A stretch of DNA of 64,000 nucleotides, taken from Pseudorhizobium pelagicum. GTDB lineage: Bacteria; Pseudomonadota; Alphaproteobacteria; Rhizobiales; Rhizobiaceae. The stretch spans positions 186,001 through 250,000 of the forward strand of contig JOKI01000004.1 in assembly GCA_000722615.1 (NCBI GenBank). Direction: 5' to 3'. Below the pieces are notes generated by a model. It was not told the origin of the DNA, searched no databases, and saw only the letters and a program-made list of their open reading frames with translations. This document shows positions 24,340 through 32,850 of the stretch, one piece after another. Numbering within the stretch: position 1 is the stretch's first letter; each line of letters begins with the position of its first letter. The translations under genes and the position numbers were made by a program.

Positions 24340-26358
24340 ATGTCCGTTTCCCTTACATTCCCCGATGGTTCCGTTCGCGCCTATGACGCCGGCACGACGG
24401 GTCTTGCCGTTGCCGAGTCGATCTCCAAGTCGCTCGCCAAGAAGGCCGTGGCGATTGCCCTCGATGGGACGCTGCGCGATCTCTCCGATCCCGTCGTCGA
24501 CGGCCGGATCGAGATCGTCACCCGGACCGATCCCCGTGCGCTGGAACTGATCCGCCACGATGCCGCCCACGTGATGGCGGAAGCGGTGCAGGAGCTCTGG
24601 CCCGGCACACAGGTGACCATCGGCCCGGTGATCGAGAACGGCTTCTATTACGATTTCAAGCGCGTCCATCCGGACAGCCGCGAGGACTGGCCCTTCACGC
24701 CCGACGATCTGCCGAAGATCGAAAAGAAGATGAAGGAGATCATCCAGAGGAACGCCGCCTTCACCAAGGAAGTCTGGTCGCGCGACAAGGTCCGTGACGT
24801 CTTCGCCGACAAGGGCGAGGCCTACAAGGTCGAGCTGGTGGACATGATTCCCGAGGGCCAGGATCTCAAGATCTACCGTCAGGGCGACTGGTTCGACCTC
24901 TGCCGCGGCCCGCACATGGCCTCGACCGGCCAGATCGGCACGGCCTTCAAGCTGATGAAGGTCGCCGGCGCCTACTGGCGCGGCGATTCGACGAAGCCGA
25001 TGCTGACGCGCATCTACGGCACCGCCTGGGCGACGCAGGAAGAGCTCGACGCCTATCTCCACATCCTGGAGGAGGCCGAGAAGCGCGACCACCGCAAGCT
25101 CGGCCGCGAGATGGATCTCTTCCATTTCCAGGAAGAAGGCCCGGGCGTCGTCTTCTGGCACGGCAAGGGCTGGCGCATGTTCCAGACGCTGACGGCCTAC
25201 ATGCGCCGCCGCCTGGCCGGCGTCTACGAAGAGGTGAACGCGCCGCAGATCCTCGACAAGTCGCTCTGGGAAACCTCCGGTCACTGGGGCTGGTACCAGG
25301 AGAACATGTTCGCGGTGAAATCCGCGCATGCCTTCACGAACCCCGATGACGAAGAGGCTGACCAGCGGATCTTCGCGCTGAAGCCGATGAACTGCCCGGG
25401 GCACGTGCAGATCTTCAAGCATGGCTTGAAGTCCTATCGCGACCTGCCGATCCGGCTTGCCGAATTCGGCAACGTCCACCGCTACGAGCCATCGGGTGCA
25501 CTGCACGGCCTGATGCGGGTGCGCGGCTTCACCCAGGACGACGCGCATGTCTTCTGCACGGACGAGCAGCTGGCGGCGGAATGCCTTCGGATCAACGACC
25601 TGATCCTCTCGGTCTACGACGACTTCGGATTCCAGGAAGTCGTCGTCAAGCTCTCCACCCGGCCGGAGAAGCGGGTCGGCTCGGACGATCTCTGGGATCG
25701 TGCCGAGGCCATCATGACCGAGGTGCTGCAGACGATCGAGGCGCAGTCCGGCGGACGTATCAAGACCGGCATTCTGCCGGGCGAGGGCGCCTTTTACGGA
25801 CCGAAGTTCGAATACACTCTGAAGGACGCCATCGGCCGCGAATGGCAGTGCGGCACGACCCAGGTCGACTTCAACCTGCCGGAACGCTTTGGCGCCTTCT
25901 ACATCGACCAGAACTCCGAGAAGACGCAGCCGGTGATGATCCACCGGGCTATCTGCGGCTCCATGGAACGCTTCCTCGGCATTCTGATCGAAAACTTCGC
26001 CGGTCACATGCCGCTGTGGTTTGCGCCGCAGCAGGTCGTCGTCGCCACGATCACTTCGGATGCCGACGATTACGGTCGCGAGGTTGCCGAGGCGCTCCGC
26101 GATGCCGGCATGCATGTGGCGACCGACTTCCGCAACGAGAAGATCAACTACAAGGTCCGCGAACATTCGGTGACCAAGGTGCCGGTGATCATCGTCTGCG
26201 GCAAGAAGGAAGCCGAGGAGCGCTCGGTGAACATCCGCCGGCTGGGGTCGCAAGCGCAAACCTCGATGTCGCTCGACGAGGCGGTCGCCAGCCTCACTTT
26301 GGAGGCGACGCCGCCGGACCTGCTGCGCAAGGCAAAGAGCAAGGTTGCAGCCGCCTGA
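24340..26358 (+). CDS. thrS: Threonyl-tRNA synthetase
   Basis: Charges tRNA-Thr. 672 residues in the standard order: TGS domain (1-62), editing domain (about 65-225, with [12 protein letters not shown]), class II catalytic core (about 245-540) and anticodon-binding domain (about 545-650). Motif 2 is seen as [26 protein letters not shown], and the zinc ligand Cys352 in [18 protein letters not shown] lies about 9 bases before the ATG. An intrinsic terminator follows the stop. No T-box or leader attenuator is visible in the 142-base upstream gap. Confidence 0.97.
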   Translation: MSVSLTFPDGSVRAYDAGTTGLAVAESISKSLAKKAVAIALDGTLRDLSDPVVDGRIEIVTRTDPRALELIRHDAAHVMAEAVQELWPGTQVTIGPVIENGFYYDFKRVHPDSREDWPFTPDDLPKIEKKMKEIIQRNAAFTKEVWSRDKVRDVFADKGEAYKVELVDMIPEGQDLKIYRQGDWFDLCRGPHMASTGQIGTAFKLMKVAGAYWRGDSTKPMLTRIYGTAWATQEELDAYLHILEEAEKRDHRKLGREMDLFHFQEEGPGVVFWHGKGWRMFQTLTAYMRRRLAGVYEEVNAPQILDKSLWETSGHWGWYQENMFAVKSAHAFTNPDDEEADQRIFALKPMNCPGHVQIFKHGLKSYRDLPIRLAEFGNVHRYEPSGALHGLMRVRGFTQDDAHVFCTDEQLAAECLRINDLILSVYDDFGFQEVVVKLSTRPEKRVGSDDLWDRAEAIMTEVLQTIEAQSGGRIKTGILPGEGAFYGPKFEYTLKDAIGREWQCGTTQVDFNLPERFGAFYIDQNSEKTQPVMIHRAICGSMERFLGILIENFAGHMPLWFAPQQVVVATITSDADDYGREVAEALRDAGMHVATDFRNEKINYKVREHSVTKVPVIIVCGKKEAEERSVNIRRLGSQAQTSMSLDEAVASLTLEATPPDLLRKAKSKVAAA

Positions 26359-26362
26359 ATCA

Positions 26363-26392
26363 GAAACGCCCGCTCTCGCAGCGGGCGTTTTC
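26363..26392. terminator. Bidirectional intrinsic terminator after thrS
   Basis: Stem GAAACGCCCGCT / AGCGGGCGTTTTC with a 5-base loop. A and T runs on both sides allow it to end thrS and also the convergent exported-protein gene. Confidence 0.88.
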
Positions 26393-26413
26393 ATCTCTGG
26401 TGAACGGCGTCGA

Positions 26414-27406
26414 TCAATCCCGCAGGACGGCGTCCGTGAACAGGTCCATATTGGCGGGCTGTTCCTTCATCATCACCTCGACGTCCATGTTCTTCGCCGA
26501 TTCGACGGTGAAGGCGCGCTGGAAGATCTTGTCCTTGTTGCGTGCGACGGCAAGATAGTCGCCTTCGGCAAGCACCATGGTGGAAAATGCGCTGACGCTT
26601 TCGTTGACGATGTCGCCGGCGGCAGTCAGCACCGACCATGCGGTGTCGGCCACCGCTTCGCCGCCCGGTTGCGACACGAGCTTCAGGGTAATCTGGGCAG
26701 CCCGATGCTGAAGCGTGGCTTCGACCAGCTTGCCGGCTTCCACCTGGATGTCGGCACGAACGACGGCGTTCACGTCACCATATTCGGAGACCACGTGGTA
26801 TGTGCCGGCATTCAGTCGGACGATCGTGTTCGGCTTGATGGCCGCCATCAGCAGTCCGCGTTCACCGTCCTCGCGGACTTCGGACGAATAAATCGAGAAG
26901 GTCAGCTGTTTTTCGGGGATCTGCTCCTCGGAGCCGGACGTGGCGCTGAGCACCACGCCACCGGCGTCGAGCACGAGAACCTGCTTTTCGACCTCACCAT
27001 CGACCGGTACCGTCAGTTTCTTGGTGACGCCGGCACGACCGAAGGCGACATTGACGAAGTAGTCGCCGGGTGCCAGCTGAAATGCAGCGTCGCCGCCTTC
27101 GGCACTGGCCACCAGCGGCAGCTTGCCGTCTTCTCCTGATATGGGGCTGAACACCCTCCAGGCGAGGCCTTCCTGCACGGGCTCCTCGTCGGTCGCCGTC
27201 AGCTTGGCCTCCAGGGTGACATCCTTGCCGAGCACGGCTGCAGGCTCCAGGGACGTGGCCGAGAAAGCATTCAGCTTCGGCATCTTGGCCGTGCTGTCCA
27301 ACTGCTTGAAGCTCTTGAACGCCTCCTGGGCCATGGCGCCATAAGCATGCGCAAAAACCATCGCTCCAACGAGGGCCAAGCGCATGGCTTTCGATCTGCC
27401 TGTCAT
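26414..27406 (-). CDS. Exported beta-rich protein of unknown function
   Basis: About 330 residues with a signal peptide ending GAMAQE (about 27 residues from the chosen start). The mature part is made of three or four beta-sandwich-like repeats: AWRVFSPISGEDG, LTFSIYSSEVREDGERG and DTAWSVLTAAGDIVNE each precede a block with LAPGDYFVNVAFG, LNAGTYHVVSEYG or LAEGDYLAVARN. Such xxGxYxVxxxxG units recall carnitine-type or carboxypeptidase-regulatory beta domains. The start is uncertain: three in-frame ATGs lie within 20 codons and none has a good ribosome site; I use the second. Function unknown; likely periplasmic. Confidence 0.78.
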   Translation of the reverse strand: MTGRSKAMRLALVGAMVFAHAYGAMAQEAFKSFKQLDSTAKMPKLNAFSATSLEPAAVLGKDVTLEAKLTATDEEPVQEGLAWRVFSPISGEDGKLPLVASAEGGDAAFQLAPGDYFVNVAFGRAGVTKKLTVPVDGEVEKQVLVLDAGGVVLSATSGSEEQIPEKQLTFSIYSSEVREDGERGLLMAAIKPNTIVRLNAGTYHVVSEYGDVNAVVRADIQVEAGKLVEATLQHRAAQITLKLVSQPGGEAVADTAWSVLTAAGDIVNESVSAFSTMVLAEGDYLAVARNKDKIFQRAFTVESAKNMDVEVMMKEQPANMDLFTDAVLRD

Positions 27407-27513
27407 CTTTGCTGAACCGTTGACTCTTGAATTTCCAAGCATCACTTGAAGAACAATCCAAAGGCGAATTCAAGGCTTACCCGGCCTATCTCCCCGTGAA
27501 GGACGACTCAAGT

Positions 27514-28101
27514 ATGCAAAATGATATCAAACTCGTCGACTATCTGCGCGCACGTCATTCCACACCGGTTGCCCAGATCGGGGAACCGGGTCCGAGCGGG
27601 CAGGAACTGGAGGCGATTCTGACGCTTGCGTCACGGGTGCCCGACCACGGCAAGCTCGCTCCGTGGCGCTTCATCGTCTACCGCGGCGAGGTCCGGCGAC
27701 AGTTGGGCGAGACCTTCCTCGAGATCATGATGCACGATTCGCCGGACCTGACCGACGCGGCGCGCGAGGCGGAGTTGTCGCGCCTTTTGCGGGCGCCGGT
27801 CGTGGTCGCCGTGGTCAGCACCGCAGCACCGCACGTCAAGATCCCGGAATGGGAACAGGTGCTCTCAGCAGGCGCCGTCTGCCTCAACATACTGATGGCC
27901 GCCAATGCTCATGGTTATGCTGCCAACTGGCGTTCGGAATGGATCGCCTACGACAACCGGGCGCTGGCAGCGCTTGGCGTGAAGCCGGAGGAGAAGGTGG
28001 CAGGCCTGATCCACATAGGGTCCAGCGATTTCCCCGTCCCCGATCGTCCGCGTCCCGACCTCGCTGATATCGTCACCTTTGCGGGCGAGGACAGGTCCTG
28101 A
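27514..28101 (+). CDS. Nitroreductase family protein
   Basis: 195 residues, FMN-dependent NAD(P)H oxidoreductase fold of the YdjA-like short type. Typical segments are [22 protein letters not shown] (FMN phosphate and ring contacts), [24 protein letters not shown] and [17 protein letters not shown] about 10 bases before the ATG of [10 protein letters not shown] sets the start, 29 codons inside the longest frame. Its stop overlaps the next start (TGATG), so it is coupled to the flavin reductase-like gene, which could provide or share flavin. Confidence 0.9.
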   Translation: MQNDIKLVDYLRARHSTPVAQIGEPGPSGQELEAILTLASRVPDHGKLAPWRFIVYRGEVRRQLGETFLEIMMHDSPDLTDAAREAELSRLLRAPVVVAVVSTAAPHVKIPEWEQVLSAGAVCLNILMAANAHGYAANWRSEWIAYDNRALAALGVKPEEKVAGLIHIGSSDFPVPDRPRPDLADIVTFAGEDRS

Positions 28102-28709
28102 TGTTTTACGACACCGAGACCAATGCCCATGGCATGAGCCACGATCCCTTCAAGGCGATCGTGGCTCCGAGACCGATCGGCTGGATCGGCACCAGGGGCA
28201 GGGACGGCTCGATCAATCTGTCTCCCTATTCCTTCTTCAACATCGTTTCCGACACCCCGAAGATCATCATGTTCTCGTCGACCGGGCGCAAGGACAGCCT
28301 GCGCAATGCGGAGGAGACGGGGGTGTTCACGGCAAGCCTCGCCAGCCGGCACCTTGCCGAAGCGGTGAACGCCTCCTCCGTGACGGTGCCCTACGGCACC
28401 GACGAATTTGCGCTCGCAGGCGTCACACCGGCGCCGGGAACTCTCGTCAATGCGCCTTATGTGGCAGAAGCCTATACTGCGCTCGAATGCCGGGTCACCG
28501 AGATCCTCCAGCCGCACACGCTGAAGGGTGGCAAGGCGCCCTCCTACATGGTCTTTGGTGAGGTCGTCGGCATCCATATCCGTGAAGAGGTCATTCGTGA
28601 CGGGCGGATCGACATGGCGCTGCTGCGCCCAATCGCGCGCATGGGCTACCGCGATTTCAGCGATGGCGGCGCCGAGGTCTTCGAACTCACAAGGCCGTCC
28701 GGGCCTTAG
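28101..28709 (+). CDS. Flavin reductase-like FMN-binding protein
   Basis: 202 residues with a split-barrel flavin-binding fold. APRPIGWIGTRGRDGSINLSPYSFFNIVSDTPKII is the diagnostic N-terminal segment, and KDSLRNAEETGVFTASLASRH follows. Members of this group reduce flavins or act as small FMN proteins of unclear substrate. It overlaps the nitroreductase stop by one base, so both form a two-gene redox unit. Confidence 0.91.
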   Translation: MFYDTETNAHGMSHDPFKAIVAPRPIGWIGTRGRDGSINLSPYSFFNIVSDTPKIIMFSSTGRKDSLRNAEETGVFTASLASRHLAEAVNASSVTVPYGTDEFALAGVTPAPGTLVNAPYVAEAYTALECRVTEILQPHTLKGGKAPSYMVFGEVVGIHIREEVIRDGRIDMALLRPIARMGYRDFSDGGAEVFELTRPSGP

Positions 28710-28839
28710 AGGTCTGCTGGATCGCCGGCGTCCGCCGCCGAAGGTTGGCGAACATGGTGAACCAATCTTAAACGTTTTGCCCCTAGCGTGACGGCAGTTA
28801 AGTGTTTCAGGTGACGCTGTTCGTCAGCCGGGGTTCGTA

Positions 28840-29967
28840 GTGATCATAGAGGCTTTCATTCGTTGGATCGAAACGGCACGGGCCGCCGACAGGGCCAATG
28901 CTGCCGCAGCACTGGCGAGAGCCTTCCTACGTCCCGATCTGGCGGACGAGCAGCGCCAGGCAGCGCTTCTGGCCATGTCACACCTTCTTGATGATCCTTC
29001 ACCCCAGGTGAGACTGAGTCTGGCCCAGGCTCTTGCGCATTCCTCGCTTGCGCCGCGCGCCATCATGATTGCGCTGGCTGAAGATCAGCCTGAAATCGCC
29101 TGCACGGTGGTGGCTCTTTCACCGGTGCTCACGGATGCGGATCTCATCGACCTCGCAGCCACGGGCGGTTCGCTCCTGGGCGGCTTCGTTGCGTCCAGGG
29201 GAGGGCTCAGCCGCTCGGTCGCCGCCGCGTTGGCTGAAGTTGGCGACGAAGGTGCTGCCCTCATTCTCCTTGAAAACGAGACCGCTTCGATTTCCAGCCG
29301 CTCCGTCAGCCGCATCGCAGAGCGCTTCGGTCATTGCGCGGCCATCCGGCGTTTGCTGCTGGAGCGCGGCGACCTGCCTGCCGATGCCCGTCAGAGCCTC
29401 GTGGAACAGGTCAGTACGGCGCTGGCCGGCTCCGATCTCGTTCGCATGGTGCTGGCTCGACCGCGCCTCGAGCGACTGACCCTGGACGCCTGCGAGACGG
29501 CGTCGGTCGCCATTGCCGGGGACGTCTCGGTCGCGGAACTGCCCGCCCTGGTGGAGCACCTCAGAAGCAAGGGAAAGCTGACGCCGGCGCTGCTGATCCA
29601 TGCGCTTTGCAGCGGCAAGAGCGACTTTTTCTCCCACGCGATGGTGGCCTTGTCAGGGTTGGAGGAGCGACGGGTGCGTTCCCTGCTGGCCTCCGGCCGC
29701 ATGCATGCGGTGAGGGCACTGTTTGAAGCTGCCGGCCTGCAGCGCGACATCGCCATGGTGTTTGTGGAGGCAACCCTGCTCTGGCGCCAGGCGGGCGAGG
29801 TGTTAACGACGCAGAGCATCTGCGATCGTCTGCTGGACACATGCCGCAGGCCGGCGGATCCGAATTCGCCCGTTGCCCTGCTTCTGGACCTGGTGGAAAA
29901 GCTGCAGCGCAGCGAATTGCGGGCCACCGCCCGTTCCTACGCAGGCAGTGCGCTGCTTGCGGCCTGA
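28840..29967 (+). CDS. DUF2336 family protein
   Basis: 375 residues, mostly alpha-helical, with HEAT-like pairs in the N-terminal half (LLAMSHLLDDPSPQVRLSLAQALAHS, DADLIDLAATGGSLLGGFVASR). This layout matches DUF2336, an alphaproteobacterial family of unknown role. The start is a GTG with only a weak GGGG upstream; there is no better ATG near the N-terminus. Two more cysteines (CETAS, HALCSGK) are not in motifs. It stands alone. Confidence 0.83.
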   Translation: MIIEAFIRWIETARAADRANAAAALARAFLRPDLADEQRQAALLAMSHLLDDPSPQVRLSLAQALAHSSLAPRAIMIALAEDQPEIACTVVALSPVLTDADLIDLAATGGSLLGGFVASRGGLSRSVAAALAEVGDEGAALILLENETASISSRSVSRIAERFGHCAAIRRLLLERGDLPADARQSLVEQVSTALAGSDLVRMVLARPRLERLTLDACETASVAIAGDVSVAELPALVEHLRSKGKLTPALLIHALCSGKSDFFSHAMVALSGLEERRVRSLLASGRMHAVRALFEAAGLQRDIAMVFVEATLLWRQAGEVLTTQSICDRLLDTCRRPADPNSPVALLLDLVEKLQRSELRATARSYAGSALLAA

Positions 29968-29970
29968 GCG

Positions 29971-30375
29971 TCAGAACTTGCGCGCCACCCAGGAGTAGCT
30001 TTCCTCCACGAGACGGACGGGTTTCTGCATCAGGGTGCGAACGCCTTCGGTCGTCGGCAGGACGGCCTTGACGCGCGAGATCGCCCGCATGGCAAGATTC
30101 CGCTCCCCGTCTTCCGTAACGTCCATGGTGGCAACCACCGGGGTGGGCGAGGCTGGCTGCTGCGGTCTTTCCACGATTTCCGTCTGTTGCGGCTCCTGGC
30201 AGACCGCGATCACCACCGGATAGGGGGCATTGGCGTGGCTGACCAGTTCGCTTTCCGAGCTTGCGCTGCACATCTCAATGCTCGTCCACCGCTTCTGCGA
30301 GGTGGCGACGTAGTGGCACTCGGTGCCGCTGTCGTCGCAGCCGAGGATGGTCAGGATGATGATGGCTGCGTTCAT
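29971..30375 (-). CDS. Small hypothetical protein with N-terminal hydrophobic stretch and four cysteines
   Basis: 134 residues. It begins with a short hydrophobic stretch (MNAAIIILTILGC) and a Cys-patterned domain (Cys13, 20, 36, 59: CDDSGTECHYV, IEMCSASSES, PVVIAVCQEP), followed by a Pro/Thr/Glu-rich linker and a basic C-terminus (residues 88-134). GGGGGA precedes the ATG. No family is recognised by name. It converges with the DUF2336 gene with three bases between the stop codons. Confidence 0.65.
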   Translation of the reverse strand: MNAAIIILTILGCDDSGTECHYVATSQKRWTSIEMCSASSESELVSHANAPYPVVIAVCQEPQQTEIVERPQQPASPTPVVATMDVTEDGERNLAMRAISRVKAVLPTTEGVRTLMQKPVRLVEESYSWVARKF

Positions 30376-30495
30376 GTTCGGTCCCCCGGTTCCTGACGAT
30401 CATGCCGACAAAGGTGACCCAATCAGGGCGACTTTCCGGTCATCTCCGCCTGAGCTATAGCGGTTTGGAAGACACCATGGGAGCCTGATCCATCC

Positions 30496-30954
30496 GTGAC
30501 CATCACAATCGCCATCGAGCCTCCTCGCCAGCCGGAAATCCTCCGGCTCCTGGCGCTTTCCGACGCCTATGCGGCCTCGCTCTACCCGGCGGAAAGCAAT
30601 CACCTCGTGGATATCTCGAGCCTGGAGAGGCCTTCCGTTCTTTTCCTGGTGGCAAGGACGAATGGAGCAGTTGCCGGCTGCTGCGCCCTGGCCGATGCCG
30701 GCGATGGCACGGCGGAGATCAAGCGCATGTTCGTCGATCCCGCCTGGCGGGGGCTGAGAATCGGCAAGCTCCTCCTTGCCGCCATTATCGACAGTGCTCG
30801 CCAGTCCAAACTTGATGCCATCCGGCTGGAGACCGGCATCCACCAGCCGGAGGCGATCGGTCTTTACCGGGCGTATGGCTTCACCGACATCCCGCCGTTC
30901 GGTGCCTACAAGCCTGACCCATTGAGCCTCTTCATGGAGAAGAGGCTGTCCTGA
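30496..30954 (+). CDS. GNAT family N-acetyltransferase
   Basis: 152 residues. The acetyl-CoA site is seen in IKRMFVDPAWRGLRIGKLLLAAII (residues 75-98), and the C-terminal GLYRAYGFTDIPPFGAYKPDPLSLFMEK is typical of the PA4866/YjgM-like GNATs. The substrate is unknown. It uses a GTG start. Its last 23 bases overlap the 3' end of the convergent AI-2E-family gene. Confidence 0.86.
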   Translation: MTITIAIEPPRQPEILRLLALSDAYAASLYPAESNHLVDISSLERPSVLFLVARTNGAVAGCCALADAGDGTAEIKRMFVDPAWRGLRIGKLLLAAIIDSARQSKLDAIRLETGIHQPEAIGLYRAYGFTDIPPFGAYKPDPLSLFMEKRLS

Positions 30955-32137
30955 CGGGCGGCGGGACCGGCTGGTATTCCTCCTTGGCCAGATCCGCGGA
31001 TTGAATCTCGCCGGCATCGGCAAGGCGCACTTCCCGGATCCATTCGCGCCAGATCGAGACGATCAGCGCCATCAGCACCGGGCCGATGAAGAGGCCGAGG
31101 AAGCCCATGGTCTTCACACCGCCGACGAGACCGAAGAACGTGGGCAGGAAGGGCAGCTTGATCGGGCCGCCGACAAGGCGCGGACGGACGGTCTTGTCGA
31201 CGATGAAGAGTTCGACGGCACCCCAGACGAAGAGCGCAATGCCCGCGAAATAGGAGCCGCTGGCCAGGAGGTAGATGGAAACCAGTGTGAAGGAGAGGGG
31301 CGCGCCACCCGGAATCAGCGCCATGACGCCCGTGATCACGCCGAGCGTGACGGGTGACGGAACGCCGGCGATCCAGTAGGCGATGCCCAGCACGATGCCT
31401 TCGCCGATGGCGATCAGGGTCATGCCTGTCACCGTCGAGCTGATCGTTGCAGGCACGACGCGTGAAATGCGCTCCCAGCGAATCGGAAGGATGCGTTCGC
31501 CGAGAAGATCGATCTGGCGGGTGAAGGAGGCGCCGTCGCGGTAGACGAAAAAGAGCGCGATCAGCATGAAGAGCAGTGTCAGGAACAGGTGGAAGACGCC
31601 GTCTCCTGCTGCGATCACCGCACGGTAGATGTTGCCTATATTGGCGCCGCTGACGATCTGGATCAGTTCTCCGACGGCGCCCGGAGCGCCGACATGGCTG
31701 TCCCATTGCTCGGTCAACCACGGTCCGATGCCGGGCAGGGCAGCAATCCAGGCGGGCACCGCCGCACCGTCGCGATTGACCTCGAGGATCCATGCGACCC
31801 ATTCGCGCACCTCGCCGATCGTGTAGGAAACGGCGATGCCGATCGGCACGACGAGGAAGGCGATGATGAAGATGATGGCAAGCGTTGCCCCGATCGTCGT
31901 GTTGCCGCCGATGTTCTGCAGCATCTTCCGGTAGAGAGGCCAGCTCGCAAAGCCGATCACCAGCGCGGCCAAGACCGGGACGACGAAGCCGTGGAAGAAG
32001 TATATCCCCGCGATCACGATCAGCACCAGCAACCACCGGGCGGCCGAAATCGGCGGAATCAATGCGGAGCGGCTATGGGCGACCGGCCCGAGCCAGCGCG
32101 GCGCATCTTGCGGTTTTGGGGATCCGTTCACCGTCAT
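30932..32137 (-). CDS. AI-2E/PerM family membrane transporter
   Basis: 401 residues with about eight membrane helices. The conserved C-terminal blocks are FVYRDGASFTRQIDLLGERILP, ALIPGGAPLSFTLVSIYLLASG and VGGPIKLPFLPTFFGLVGGVKTMGFLGLFIGPVLMALI. The family (UPF0118) includes proposed autoinducer-2 and sodium/proton exporters; the substrate here cannot be told. CGGAG before the ATG of MTVNGSPKPQ defines the start, 33 codons inside the longest frame. It is divergent from the heme oxygenase gene. Confidence 0.9.
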   Translation of the reverse strand: MTVNGSPKPQDAPRWLGPVAHSRSALIPPISAARWLLVLIVIAGIYFFHGFVVPVLAALVIGFASWPLYRKMLQNIGGNTTIGATLAIIFIIAFLVVPIGIAVSYTIGEVREWVAWILEVNRDGAAVPAWIAALPGIGPWLTEQWDSHVGAPGAVGELIQIVSGANIGNIYRAVIAAGDGVFHLFLTLLFMLIALFFVYRDGASFTRQIDLLGERILPIRWERISRVVPATISSTVTGMTLIAIGEGIVLGIAYWIAGVPSPVTLGVITGVMALIPGGAPLSFTLVSIYLLASGSYFAGIALFVWGAVELFIVDKTVRPRLVGGPIKLPFLPTFFGLVGGVKTMGFLGLFIGPVLMALIVSIWREWIREVRLADAGEIQSADLAKEEYQPVPPPVRTASSP

Positions 32138-32251
32138 CACTACTCCGTTGGTCGCCAAGCATATGGCCTTCACGACAAATTGCACAAGATAACGGCGAAG
32201 AACCCAAAAAGGAGCCCGCACACCTTGTCCTGCCATACCTATGCGATAAAT

Positions 32252-32287
32252 ATGATGGAATTCAAACAGACCGAATATTCTTCATGA
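32252..32287 (+). other. Possible 11-codon upstream ORF coupled to bphO
   Basis: ATGATG opens a frame, MMEFKQTEYSS, whose TGA overlaps the bphO ATG. bphO has no ribosome site of its own, so re-initiation from this leader is a possible start mechanism. The leader itself has no clear ribosome site either. Confidence 0.3.
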
Positions 32288-32850
32288 CATCATCATCGCG
32301 TCGGTTCCTTGTGCGGGATCGGACCTCTTTGTCCCACGCCAAGGTAGAGGCGACGGTAGGCTCTTTCGATACGCTTGATGCGTATCGTCGCTACCTCTCC
32401 GGCACCTATATCTTCCGGGCATCCCTTGACGAGAGCATGACCGGCGTCAGCCTGCCTTCGCAGCTGTCCCTTTGGCAGGGGCCCGATCTGCTGACGGATC
32501 TGATGCGCAGGGATATGGATGATCTCGACATGCCGCGGCCAGGGCTGAGCTGCATCCAGACGATGCCCGCGATCGGTCCGGACCTGGAAAGCCTTCTGGG
32601 CGCCCTCTACGTCATCGAAGGATCTTCACTTGGAGCCCGCGTGCTCTATCGCCGCGCACAAAAGCTCGGTCTGACCGAGGTCTTCGGGGCGCGCCATCTT
32701 GCGGCACAGGCGCAGTCCGGGGAGCGCTGGAAGCGGCTCCTGGAACTGCTGGAAGCAGCGCCTGAGCTTGACCTTGACCGAACAGTCGAAGCCTCCGAGG
32801 CGATGTTCTTCGCCGTCGGTCAAGCTTTCGAGGAAATGAAGAATGCCTGA
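32284..32850 (+). CDS. bphO: Heme oxygenase (bacteriophytochrome-associated)
   Basis: Opens heme to biliverdin, the phytochrome chromophore, releasing iron and CO. 188 residues. The N-terminal helix RTSLSHAKVEATVGSFDTLDAYRRYL carries the proximal heme ligand His18, and YVIEGSSLGARVLYRRAQKLG is the distal-helix Gly-containing signature of bacterial heme oxygenases. It overlaps the phytochrome gene by eight bases, so chromophore maker and receptor are coupled. The ATG lacks a clear ribosome site. A short upstream frame ends on it (ATGA), which may explain how it is translated. Confidence 0.9.
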   Translation: MTSSSRRFLVRDRTSLSHAKVEATVGSFDTLDAYRRYLSGTYIFRASLDESMTGVSLPSQLSLWQGPDLLTDLMRRDMDDLDMPRPGLSCIQTMPAIGPDLESLLGALYVIEGSSLGARVLYRRAQKLGLTEVFGARHLAAQAQSGERWKRLLELLEAAPELDLDRTVEASEAMFFAVGQAFEEMKNA

